Position numbers and translations under genes: made by a program. This document shows, piece after piece, positions 7,864-15,083 of a stretch of 29,875 nt of DNA (position 1 is the first letter of the stretch; each line of letters begins with the position of its first letter). The DNA comes from Oscillospiraceae bacterium. Lineage in GTDB: Bacteria > Bacillota > Clostridia > Oscillospirales > Ruminococcaceae. Below the pieces are notes generated by a model. It saw only the letters and a list, made by a program, of their open reading frames with translations. It searched no databases and was not told the origin of the DNA. Where the stretch lies: positions 1 to 29,875 of the forward strand of contig JAEDLR010000020.1 in the NCBI GenBank assembly GCA_016295145.1, given 5' to 3'.

Positions 7864-9201
7864 ATGATTCAGCCCATTCTTGATGACCAGTTTATCCCTG
7901 CGGTATATTTCAACCGCGATTTCCTTGCAAAGGCAACCCGTCCATTCTCCATCGCAGTAGAGCGCGAGAATGGTCTTGTTTATCGCCGGGATACCATGCT
8001 TGGCGATGATTTTGCACAGAACTGTCTGTACGCAGAACGCCTGATCAAAACAATTTTGTGGTGTGCAGGCGGCTGGAAGGTTATGCTTTCCGGTGACCAT
8101 GATGTGTTCTGTTATATCCGTGACGCATATACCAAAGAGGGTCTGCGCGCTTTTGATGTGGATTTCTGGAGCACCACCTATGAGCGGCCCTTTGTGGTAG
8201 AGGAGCGCGCGCTGGAGGATATGCCGCAGACCAAGACCAGCCCCCTTTCCATTGGCAGAAATCTTGGTGGCTGCCGTGTGGGATTTGACGCAGGCGGCAG
8301 TGATATCAAGGTGGCGGCTGTGGTGGATGGCGAAACCATCTGGGCAGAAGAAATCGTCTGGCTGCCCAAGCTTGCTGAGGATATTTCCTATCACCAAAAG
8401 CACATCAAGGAAGCCATCGAACTGGCAGCCTCTAAAATGCCCCGTTTTGATGCCGTGGGCGTCAGCACCGCAGGTGTTTTGGTGGCAAATCGTGCAATGG
8501 TTTCGCATCTGTTCTTGAAAGTACCCAAGGACACACAAGGTGCTGCCTGTAAGAATATTTATGTGGATGTGCTGGGGCAGATGGGCGTCCCCTATGCTGT
8601 GGCAAATGATGGTGATGTGGCAGCACTGGCGGCATCCATGGCAATGGATGTCAACGGCGTGCTCGGTATTGCCATGGGCACCAGTCAGGCAGGCGGCTAT
8701 GTGGATTGCAACGGCAATGTTACAGGTTGGCACAACGAGCTTGCGTTCGTTCCCGTGGATTATAACCCCGATTCCGCAGTGGATGAGTGGTCTGGCGATT
8801 ACGGCTGCGGCGTCAAGTATTTCTCGCAGGATGCCGTGATTCGTCTTGCACCCAAGGCAGGCATCACACTGGATGAAAACCTCACCCTTGCCGAAAAGCT
8901 GGTCGCCGTGCAAAAGCTGCTGGCAGAGGGGCATGAGGGTGCAAAGGATATTTTCCGTACCATCGGCACATACTTTGGGTATGCCATTGCAAACTATGCC
9001 GATTTCTACGACATCCGCTATTTGCAGATCTCCGGTCGTGTGACTTCCGGTCTGGGTGGTGATCTGGTCATTGGCGGCGCAAAAGAGGTGCTCAAGGCAG
9101 AGTTCCCTGCGCTGTACGAACAAATTCAGTTTATTCTGCCCGATGAGATGGATCGCCGGGTGGGTCAGGCGGTGGCTGCGGCAAGTCTGCCCATTGCTTA
9201 A
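7864..9201 (+). CDS. Atypical ROK family sugar kinase with N-terminal extension
   Basis: 445 residues from ATG 7864, which follows AAAGGA. The frame is open further upstream but without a ribosome site. Residues 1-135 are an extension not found in standard ROK kinases (about 300 residues). The ROK phosphate-binding motif is at 142-146 (DAGGS), followed by a domain with ANDGDVAALA (Asn-Asp, catalytic base region) and an IAMGTSQAGG block. The zinc motif usual in ROK proteins (His plus a CxCGxxGC cluster) is broken: His290 is kept, but the cluster reads SGDYGCGVKYFSQ with only Cys315. No helix-turn-helix is seen, so it is a kinase rather than a NagC/XylR repressor. Together with the neighbouring NagA it probably makes a HexNAc-6-phosphate; the exact sugar is unknown. 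Confidence 0.82.
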   Translation: MIQPILDDQFIPAVYFNRDFLAKATRPFSIAVERENGLVYRRDTMLGDDFAQNCLYAERLIKTILWCAGGWKVMLSGDHDVFCYIRDAYTKEGLRAFDVDFWSTTYERPFVVEERALEDMPQTKTSPLSIGRNLGGCRVGFDAGGSDIKVAAVVDGETIWAEEIVWLPKLAEDISYHQKHIKEAIELAASKMPRFDAVGVSTAGVLVANRAMVSHLFLKVPKDTQGAACKNIYVDVLGQMGVPYAVANDGDVAALAASMAMDVNGVLGIAMGTSQAGGYVDCNGNVTGWHNELAFVPVDYNPDSAVDEWSGDYGCGVKYFSQDAVIRLAPKAGITLDENLTLAEKLVAVQKLLAEGHEGAKDIFRTIGTYFGYAIANYADFYDIRYLQISGRVTSGLGGDLVIGGAKEVLKAEFPALYEQIQFILPDEMDRRVGQAVAAASLPIA

Positions 9202-9237
9202 CCGCACTTGAATGCAACCAATATCGCATACTACTAC

Positions 9238-9270
9238 GAAAGGAACCACGCTGCTTGCGTGATTTGCGTG
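9238..9270 (+). promoter_or_regulatory. Distant ribosome site and hairpin ahead of the fusion gene
   Basis: GAAAGGA at 9238-9244 is 30 bases before ATG 9275, too far for normal initiation, and no nearer site is obvious. CACGC (9247-9251) can pair with either of two GCGTG copies (9257-9261 or 9266-9270). The second pairing would shorten the effective spacing to about 6 bases. Alternatively TTG 9255 could start a seven-codon leader ending in TGA 9276-9278, which overlaps the ATG. A TGA at 9260-9262 in the gene's own frame excludes any earlier start. Confidence 0.5.
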
Positions 9271-9274
9271 CTTT

Positions 9275-11464
9275 ATGATTCTGAAAAATCTCAATTTGAA
9301 CGGCGTTTTGTCCGATATCACCGTGGAAAACGGCAAAATTACCGCCATTGCTCCCGCAAGCGATGCCACCGAGGGACATTCCTATGATGGCATGACCGTG
9401 ATCCCCGGTCTGGTCGATATTCATACTCACGGCTGCGCAGGCTATGATACCATGGATGCGCATTTCGAGGAGATCAGCGACTACCTTGCACAGAACGGTA
9501 CCACATCGTTTTTGCCCACTACCATGACCATGGACTACGAGTCCATCCGCAGAGTGACCGTTGCCAGCCGTGATGTTTCCGGCGCACAGATTCTTGGATT
9601 CCATATGGAAGGTCCGTATATCGCAGAGAAGTACAAGGGCGCACAGAACGGCAAGTTCATCAAAGCCCCTGATCTGGAAGAATTCCGTTCCCTGCCGGAT
9701 ATGAAGATGGTCACCATTGCACCGGAGCTGGAGCATAGCATGGAGTTTATCAAGGAATGCGGTGCTGTGGTGTCCCTTGGGCATACTGCTGCCGATTACG
9801 ATACCTGCATTCAGGCAATTGACGCAGGTGCGCAGTGCCTGACCCACACCTTCAATGCCATGCCCGGTATTCACCATCGCAATCCCGGTCCCATCGGTGC
9901 TGCGGTGCAGAAGAATATCCATGTGCAGGCTATCACCGACGGTCTGCATCTGCATCCCTCTGTTGTGCTGATGCTGTATAAGATGTTCGGACCGGAGCGC
10001 ATGGTCATTATCAGCGACAGTATGCGTGCCACCGGTCTCTGCGATGGCATCTATGAGTTCGGCGGTCAGCCCATAGAGGTGAAAAACAGCGTTGCGCGCA
10101 CCATGGATGGCGCCATTGCAGGTTCTACCTCTACGCTGTTTACCTGTATGAAGCGCGCAGTGGAGTTCGGCGTGCCCTTTGCAGATGCCGTTACGATGGC
10201 GACCCGTACCCCTGCCGATCTGATCGGTGCCACCAACAAGGGCCGCATCGAAGTGGGCGCCGATGCCGACTTGTTGATTCTGGACGAGGCGATGAACCTT
10301 GCTCATGTGATGATCGGCGGTCAGTTTATTTGCCCAAACAACGAAAAGCACAAGCGTTACATGGAAGAAAAGGAGCTGCTGCGCTCCATCGCCGAAAAAT
10401 TTCATGTGACAGGCGAGTTGATTGGTCACGAGATCATCAATCAGGGCAATATCAATGCCACCTACCGCATGGACTACCGTCAGGAGGACAGCACCGTCAA
10501 ATCCTATATCTTGCAGCGCATCAACTCCTATGTGTTCAAGAATCCCGTGCAGATCATGGAAAATATTGACATGGTGACCACACATCTGCGCAATAAGCTG
10601 CGGCTCCTGAACAAGCCTGCACTGCACTTCTACCACACTGTGGCGGAAGGCAACAATTACTATATGCAGGACGATGGCACAGTTTGGCGGTTGATGAACT
10701 TCATCAATTCAGTGACCTTTGATTCCTGTGATGACCTTGACACCCTGCGCGGCGCAGGTGAGGCCTTCGGTGAGTTTCAGAATCAGCTTTCCGATTTTGA
10801 TGCATCGAAGCTGTTCACTACCATTCCCGATTTTCACAACACCGCAAAACGGCTGGCGGTATTCTTTGATGCCGTGGAGGCTGACGAGTGTGGCCGTGCT
10901 GCGGAGATCGCGGAGGAAATTGCTTTTGTGAAAGAGAACGCCAAGCTGGCATCTACCCTGCAAGAGATGTTGGATGCAGGGAAACTGCCGCTGCGCGTGA
11001 CCCATAACGACACCAAGACCAACAATGTGCTGTTTGATCGCAACACTTTCGCGCCGCTGACCATCATTGATCTGGATACCGTGATGCCGGGTCTGGCAAT
11101 GCATGATTTCGGTGATGCCGTGCGCTTTGCGGCATCTACCGCTGTGGAGGATGAACCCGACTGCAGCAAAGTGGCTCTGGATCTTGACAAATACCGCGCC
11201 TTTGCACAGGGCTTCATCGGCAAGATTGCCGATGCACTGACCGATGCCGAGGTGGAAACAATGGCTCTGGGTGCCATTACCATCACCATTGAGCTTGCCG
11301 TTCGTTTCCTCACGGATTATCTCACCGGCGACAAGTATTTCAAGACCAATTACGCAGGGCATAATCTGGTGCGTGCCCGCTGCCAATTGGCACTGGCTAA
11401 GGATATGCTCAAAAAGCGTGCCGAGATGGAGAACATCGTGAAAGCGGTCGTTGAAGGCATCTGA
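9275..11464 (+). CDS. NagA deacetylase fused to NahK-like sugar kinase
   Basis: 729 residues with two enzyme domains. Residues 1 to about 360 are N-acetylglucosamine-6-phosphate deacetylase (NagA), with metal and active-site residues His50 and His52 (HTH), Glu112 (HMEGP), His170 (SLGHT), His191 (THTFN) and Asp248 (ISDS). Residues 363-729 are a phosphotransferase of the APH / N-acetylhexosamine 1-kinase type, with an INQGNINATYR loop, catalytic HND at 577-579 with Asn584, and metal-binding IDLD at 598-601. Met363 sits exactly where a free kinase would begin, so the two chains are joined end to start without a linker. The expected reactions are GlcNAc-6-P to GlcN-6-P plus acetate, and phosphorylation of an amino sugar, classically at C1. 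The pairing is odd because NagA needs a 6-phosphate. The ROK enzyme next door may supply it. A terminator follows. Confidence 0.85.
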   Translation: MILKNLNLNGVLSDITVENGKITAIAPASDATEGHSYDGMTVIPGLVDIHTHGCAGYDTMDAHFEEISDYLAQNGTTSFLPTTMTMDYESIRRVTVASRDVSGAQILGFHMEGPYIAEKYKGAQNGKFIKAPDLEEFRSLPDMKMVTIAPELEHSMEFIKECGAVVSLGHTAADYDTCIQAIDAGAQCLTHTFNAMPGIHHRNPGPIGAAVQKNIHVQAITDGLHLHPSVVLMLYKMFGPERMVIISDSMRATGLCDGIYEFGGQPIEVKNSVARTMDGAIAGSTSTLFTCMKRAVEFGVPFADAVTMATRTPADLIGATNKGRIEVGADADLLILDEAMNLAHVMIGGQFICPNNEKHKRYMEEKELLRSIAEKFHVTGELIGHEIINQGNINATYRMDYRQEDSTVKSYILQRINSYVFKNPVQIMENIDMVTTHLRNKLRLLNKPALHFYHTVAEGNNYYMQDDGTVWRLMNFINSVTFDSCDDLDTLRGAGEAFGEFQNQLSDFDASKLFTTIPDFHNTAKRLAVFFDAVEADECGRAAEIAEEIAFVKENAKLASTLQEMLDAGKLPLRVTHNDTKTNNVLFDRNTFAPLTIIDLDTVMPGLAMHDFGDAVRFAASTAVEDEPDCSKVALDLDKYRAFAQGFIGKIADALTDAEVETMALGAITITIELAVRFLTDYLTGDKYFKTNYAGHNLVRARCQLALAKDMLKKRAEMENIVKAVVEGI

Positions 11465-11480
11465 AAACCGATATTGCAAG

Positions 11481-11512
11481 CCCCGCCTGCCCATCACGGG
11501 TGACGGGGTTTT
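11481..11512 (+). terminator. Intrinsic terminator of the amino-sugar cluster
   Basis: CCCCG (11481-11485) pairs with CGGGG (11504-11508), with an inner CCC/GGG stem, followed by TTTT (11509-11512). It starts 17 bases after the fusion gene's stop codon. Confidence 0.7.
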
Positions 11513-11531
11513 GTAACGGGTATCCGTAACA

Positions 11532-11537
11532 TATACT
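11532..11537 (+). promoter_or_regulatory. Weak candidate -10 element for ddl-murF
   Basis: TATACT at 11532-11537 lies about 40 bases before ddl. The best -35 (TTGTAA, 11511-11516) is only 15 bases away and overlaps the terminator's T run, so the promoter is tentative. Confidence 0.3.
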
Positions 11538-11576
11538 GTACTATCTTAACTATCCTACATCGCGTTGGAGGCTGTT

Positions 11577-12644
11577 ATGCAAACAATTTGTGTGCTGTTC
11601 GGCGGCGTATCCCCCGAACATGATATCTCTTTGCGCTCGGCGGAGGCTGTATTGCGCAACATGAAAACCGATAACCGCAACATTCTGCCCGTGGGCATTA
11701 CCAAAACAGGACAGTGGCTGCTGTTCGGCGGCGATGATTACGCCATGCTGGGCAACGGTACATGGGTTGCGCATCCCAATAACCGCAGGGCGTTTTTGTC
11801 CCCTGTGCGCGGCATGGGGCTGTGCATTTTGGATGCCGACAATCAGATGGAAACGGTACCTGTGGATGTGATCTTCCCTGTGCTGCACGGTGAAAACGGC
11901 GAGGACGGTACCATTCAGGGGCTGTTTGCGCTGGCTGGTATCCCCTATGTGGGGTGCGGCGTGCTGGCATCGGCGGCTGCAATGGATAAATCCGCCACCA
12001 AGATGATTGCTGCTTCCACCGGTGTGCGTCAGGCAGATTGCCTGCTGCTGCGCCGCTTTGAATATGCAGAGGACGCCGACGCCGTGTGCAAATCCGTGAC
12101 CGAAAAGCTGCACTACCCTGTGTTTATCAAGCCGTGCAGTACGGGTTCATCGGTGGGCGTTTCCAAGGCGACCAACGATGCCGAACTGCGCGATGCCCTT
12201 GCAAATGCCTTCCGTTTTGATGAAAAAGTGCTGGCGGAGGCGTTCATCAACGGTAAGGAGGTCGAAGTCGCCGTACTGGGCAATCGCAACCCTGTTGCCG
12301 CAACTCCCGGTGAAATTGACGCAGGCGCAGAGTTCTACGATTTTGAAACGAAGTATGTTACTTCTACCTCTACGCCTTATATTCCTGCGCGCATTCCCGA
12401 AGATACGCTGCACGCCGTGCAGGAGTGGGCGGTGAAAATCTACCGCGCACTGGGCTGTAAGGGGCTTTCCCGCGTGGATTTCTTTGTGACCAGAGATACG
12501 GGCGAGATCGTGTTCAATGAAATCAACACGCTGCCGGGATTCACTTCCATCTCCATGTACCCCAAAATGTTTGCCGCCGATGGCATCTGCTTTGCCGAGC
12601 TGATTGAAAAGATCATTACGTTGGCACTGGAGGAACAGGCATGA
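11577..12644 (+). CDS. ddl: D-alanine--D-alanine ligase
   Basis: 355 residues. It joins two D-alanines with ATP for the peptidoglycan stem peptide. Family marks: N-terminal LFGGVSPEHDISLRSA, the ATP-grasp core, SRVDFF, and C-terminal NEINTLPGFT (Asn314, Glu315, Asn317 for metal binding). The Tyr254/Lys259 pair in FYDFETKYV is the arrangement of true D-Ala-D-Ala ligases, whereas VanA-type D-lactate ligases carry a different omega loop; ordinary glycopeptide targets are therefore expected. The ATG at 11577 follows GGAGG (11567-11571) by 5 bases; an in-frame TTG at 11565 overlaps that site and is rejected. The stop codon overlaps the start of murF. Confidence 0.96.
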   Translation: MQTICVLFGGVSPEHDISLRSAEAVLRNMKTDNRNILPVGITKTGQWLLFGGDDYAMLGNGTWVAHPNNRRAFLSPVRGMGLCILDADNQMETVPVDVIFPVLHGENGEDGTIQGLFALAGIPYVGCGVLASAAAMDKSATKMIAASTGVRQADCLLLRRFEYAEDADAVCKSVTEKLHYPVFIKPCSTGSSVGVSKATNDAELRDALANAFRFDEKVLAEAFINGKEVEVAVLGNRNPVAATPGEIDAGAEFYDFETKYVTSTSTPYIPARIPEDTLHAVQEWAVKIYRALGCKGLSRVDFFVTRDTGEIVFNEINTLPGFTSISMYPKMFAADGICFAELIEKIITLALEEQA

Positions 12645-14077
12645 TCTGCGCTCCAAAACCTGCCGTGGTGCAGGCGAATACGGTCTGTCAATGGTTGCAA
12701 AAGCCTGCATTTGACGAGGATTTTACGATTACGGGCTTTAGCACCGATACCCGCACCATCACCGCAGGCAGTTGTTTTATCGCGCTGAAAGGTGAAAGCT
12801 TCAACGGCAATCGCTATGCGCAAGCCGCCGTTGAACAGGGTGCGGTGGTTTGTATTCTCTCTGAGATGCCCGAAACGCCTCTTTCTGTGCCCTATTTGCT
12901 TGTGGAGGATTGCGTCAAGGCATACGGGCAGATTGCCACAGGCTATTTGCAGATGCTGAAAGCAAACGGCGTGAAAGTCATTGGCATTACGGGCAGCAGC
13001 GGCAAAACCACCGTCAAGGATATGACCGCTCATGTGCTTGCCAAGGGCTTTGATGTGTATTGCACCGAAGGCAACCACAACAATCATATCGGGCTGCCGT
13101 ATACGATTTTGCATACGCCCATGGAAGCACGGCTTGTGATTCTGGAGATGGGCATGAATCATAAGGGAGAGATCTCGTATCTGACGGGCATTGCCAAACC
13201 CGATATGGCGGTGATTGCCAATGTGGGCACTGCGCATATCGGCAATCTTGGCTCGCAGCAGGCGATCTTTGCAGCGAAAATGGAGATCACCGAGGGCATG
13301 GACCCAGAGCATTCTGTTTTGATGCTGCCTGCCGAGGATGCGTATCTGGCAACGGTGGGGCAGCGGGATGCTTTACCCTGTGCGCTACGTTACAGCTCCC
13401 GTACAGGTGCAAGTTTTGCCAAACTCCACGCAAGCGATATCACCCAAACCGCCGAGGAAACGCGTTTTACCGTAACCTATGGCGATGAGACCGCAACCGT
13501 CACACTGCCCATGACGGGCATTCATAATGTCAGCAACAGTCTGCTTGCCATAGATGCGGCACTTGCCTGTGGGATGTCGCTGCAAACCGCGGCGGCAGCA
13601 CTGGGGGATTTTGTACCCGGTGCCATGCGCAGCGAGCGTATCACGATGGGCAATCTCACCATTGTGCAGGATTACTATAACGCCAACCCTGAGGCGATGG
13701 GTGCATCGTTGGCGGCGCTGCAAACCATTGCCCAGGGCGCAAAGCGCATTGCGGTGCTGGGCAATATGAATGAACTGGGCGCATATGCTGCAGATGCCCA
13801 CCGTGCCTTGGGCGCACTGGTCAGAGAATCAGCGGATGCTGCATATTTTTGCGGCGTGAATTGCTCCGATTTTGCTGCCGGTTATGGAGACGGTTGCTAT
13901 GCCTATCCGGAGCAGTCCGCGCTCATCACGCAGCTTTGTGCAGATCTGCAAGGGGATGATGCCAAAGCTGTCATGTTGATCAAAGGGTCTCGCGGTATGC
14001 AGATGGAAAAGGTGTTTGCCGCCATTGCAAAAGCAATCGGATGCACCGAATGCGCATCCGATTGCTTGGATCTGTGA
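12641..14077 (+). CDS. murF: UDP-MurNAc-tripeptide--D-Ala-D-Ala ligase MurF
   Basis: 478 residues, a Mur ligase of normal length. It adds D-Ala-D-Ala to UDP-MurNAc-tripeptide, the last cytoplasmic step of the precursor. Visible are the N-terminal MurF domain (FSTDTRTITAGSCFIALKG), the ATP loop GITGSSGKTT at 115-124, a GNHNNHIGLP block, LEMGMNHKGEI, and the C-terminal domain with DYYNANPEAM. It starts at ATG 12641 inside the ddl stop (ATGA), so translation is coupled to ddl and the product of one feeds the other. The last 15 codons carry a perfect 14-bp inverted repeat, and the C-terminal residues are unusually Cys-rich (GCTECASDCLDL). Confidence 0.96.
   Translation: MICAPKPAVVQANTVCQWLQKPAFDEDFTITGFSTDTRTITAGSCFIALKGESFNGNRYAQAAVEQGAVVCILSEMPETPLSVPYLLVEDCVKAYGQIATGYLQMLKANGVKVIGITGSSGKTTVKDMTAHVLAKGFDVYCTEGNHNNHIGLPYTILHTPMEARLVILEMGMNHKGEISYLTGIAKPDMAVIANVGTAHIGNLGSQQAIFAAKMEITEGMDPEHSVLMLPAEDAYLATVGQRDALPCALRYSSRTGASFAKLHASDITQTAEETRFTVTYGDETATVTLPMTGIHNVSNSLLAIDAALACGMSLQTAAAALGDFVPGAMRSERITMGNLTIVQDYYNANPEAMGASLAALQTIAQGAKRIAVLGNMNELGAYAADAHRALGALVRESADAAYFCGVNCSDFAAGYGDGCYAYPEQSALITQLCADLQGDDAKAVMLIKGSRGMQMEKVFAAIAKAIGCTECASDCLDL
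14031..14067 (+). repeat. Perfect 14-bp inverted repeat at the 3' end of murF
   Basis: Arms 14031-14044 and 14054-14067 are perfectly complementary around a 9-base loop and lie inside the murF coding sequence, ending 10 bases before the stop. Only a weak T run (CTTTC, 14079-14083) follows. It may be a terminator that overlaps the gene, or an mRNA 3'-end stabiliser. Confidence 0.85.
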
Positions 14078-14097
14078 TCTTTCATGGGGATTGCCCC

Positions 14098-14127
14098 TTG
14101 ACAAATGCCGTGCAATTGTGTTATACT
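14098..14127 (+). promoter_or_regulatory. Strong sigma-A promoter of the GNAT gene
   Basis: Perfect TTGACA (14098-14103), 18 bases, then TATACT (14122-14127) with an extended TGT before it. Transcription should start near 14134, about 150 bases before the gene. Confidence 0.88.
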
Positions 14128-14133
14128 GTTCTT

Positions 14134-14285
14134 GCAAAGCGTCGCTTTGCGAAATTTTATGATAGGAGCAATTGTTTGAAACAATTCAACCAAACGGAGA
14201 TTGTAGCGTAAACGGGACGGTTTGCGAATACTACAATCACACAAACCTCCCGTGTTGCAGGTCACAATGTTCAGGAGGAAAAACA
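14134..14285 (+). promoter_or_regulatory. Structured 5' leader of the GNAT gene
   Basis: About 150 bases with several stems. The first is GCAAAG/CTTTGC (14134-14150). The second is AATTG/CAATT (14170-14186). Stem A joins 14199-14206 with 14231-14238, with an inner 7-bp stem 14207-14213 with 14220-14226. Stem B joins 14213-14224 with 14242-14252, with one bulged C, and cannot coexist with stem A. The 3' arm of B includes CCTCC (14246-14250), complementary to the ribosome site GGAGG (14274-14278). This could be a switch, but no known riboswitch or T-box core was recognised. Confidence 0.5.
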
Positions 14286-14939
14286 ATGAACGCAAAAGAC
14301 TATATCATCCGCAGAGAAACCCCTGCAGATTATCGCAATGTGGAAACCATGGTGCGCGAGGCATTCTGGAACCACTATATTCCCGGCTGCTTTGAGCATT
14401 ACTTCGTGCATACCATGCGCAATCACCCTGATTTTATTGTCGATCTTGATTTTGTGATCGAGGTAGACGGCAAAGTCATCGGCTGTGTGATGTACACCAA
14501 GGCAAAGCTGGTGGACGAGAACGGAACCGTCAAGCAGGTGCTGACCATGGGTCCCCTTGCAGTGCATCCCGATTATCAGCGCAAACATTACGGCAAAGCA
14601 TTGCTGGAGCATAGCTTTGCTGTGGCAGGACAGCTTGGCTATGATACTGTGGTCAATTTGGGCAGCCCTGCAAACTATGTGGCACGGGGCTACAAAAGCT
14701 GCCTGAAGTACAATATCTGCGTTGAGGGCGATGTGTACCCCATGGCGTTGCTGGTAAAGCCGCTGCGCGAAGGCGCATTGGATGGCAGAAAGTGGTATTA
14801 CTATCCCAGTGATGCAGAGGCGGTCTGCAACGATGAAGGGGCAGTGGCAGCGTTTGACGCGCTGTTTCCGCCGAAAGAAAAGGCGTGGCAGCCCTCCCAA
14901 GAGGAGTTCTTCATTCATTGCCATGCAACGCTGCGGTAG
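14286..14939 (+). CDS. GNAT family N-acetyltransferase
   Basis: 217 residues; acetyl-CoA-dependent acetyltransferase. The start region YIIRRETPADYRNVETMVREAF is the usual first strand and helix of the family (written here only as a guide; key residues are RR, E and ADY). The acetyl-CoA loop is LTMGPLAVHPDYQRKHYGKALL (key residues P, Q-R-K-x-Y-G-K-A), and a late NYVARGYKS segment follows. This layout resembles predicted N-acetyltransferases of the YhbS type. The substrate is unknown. ATG 14286 follows AGGAGG by 7 bases. The same frame is open upstream to TTG 14172, but that part is leader RNA. The gene stands alone, with its own promoter and a terminator. Confidence 0.85.
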   Translation: MNAKDYIIRRETPADYRNVETMVREAFWNHYIPGCFEHYFVHTMRNHPDFIVDLDFVIEVDGKVIGCVMYTKAKLVDENGTVKQVLTMGPLAVHPDYQRKHYGKALLEHSFAVAGQLGYDTVVNLGSPANYVARGYKSCLKYNICVEGDVYPMALLVKPLREGALDGRKWYYYPSDAEAVCNDEGAVAAFDALFPPKEKAWQPSQEEFFIHCHATLR

Positions 14940-14979
14940 GCAAAGGAACAGGGGCGGATACGGCAAAATGCCCGATCAT

Positions 14980-15016
14980 GGCGGATGAAAGACCGCCTTG
15001 TAACTCTTCTGGTTAC
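14980..15016 (+). repeat. Two small hairpins after the GNAT gene
   Basis: GGCGG (14980-14984) pairs with CCGCC (14993-14997), and GTAAC (15000-15004) pairs with GTTAC (15012-15016). They precede the main terminator and lack T runs of their own. Confidence 0.5.
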
Positions 15017-15040
15017 GCTTTGTATATCCGAACAACAACG

Positions 15041-15080
15041 ATCCCTCTCTGTCCGTAATGGGCAGAGAGGGATTCTTTTT
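15041..15080 (+). terminator. Terminator between GNAT gene and convergent ABC-F gene
   Basis: A perfect 11-bp stem (15041-15051 with 15063-15073) is followed on the plus strand by TCTTTTT. On the minus strand the stem is followed by a poorer T-rich run (CGTTGTTGTT), so it may serve the ABC-F gene as well. Confidence 0.85.
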
Positions 15081-15083
15081 ATA

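Noticed and set aside
7771..9369. 532-codon minus-strand frame opposite the ROK gene
   Set aside because: Shadow of the plus-strand coding sequence with no family resemblance.
14172..14285. TTG-started N-terminal extension of the GNAT protein
   Set aside because: The segment is dominated by inverted repeats, and ATG 14286 has a much better AGGAGG site and begins at the expected first strand of the fold.
14101..14285. T-box leader before the GNAT gene
   Set aside because: No specifier loop or conserved T-box antiterminator sequence could be found.
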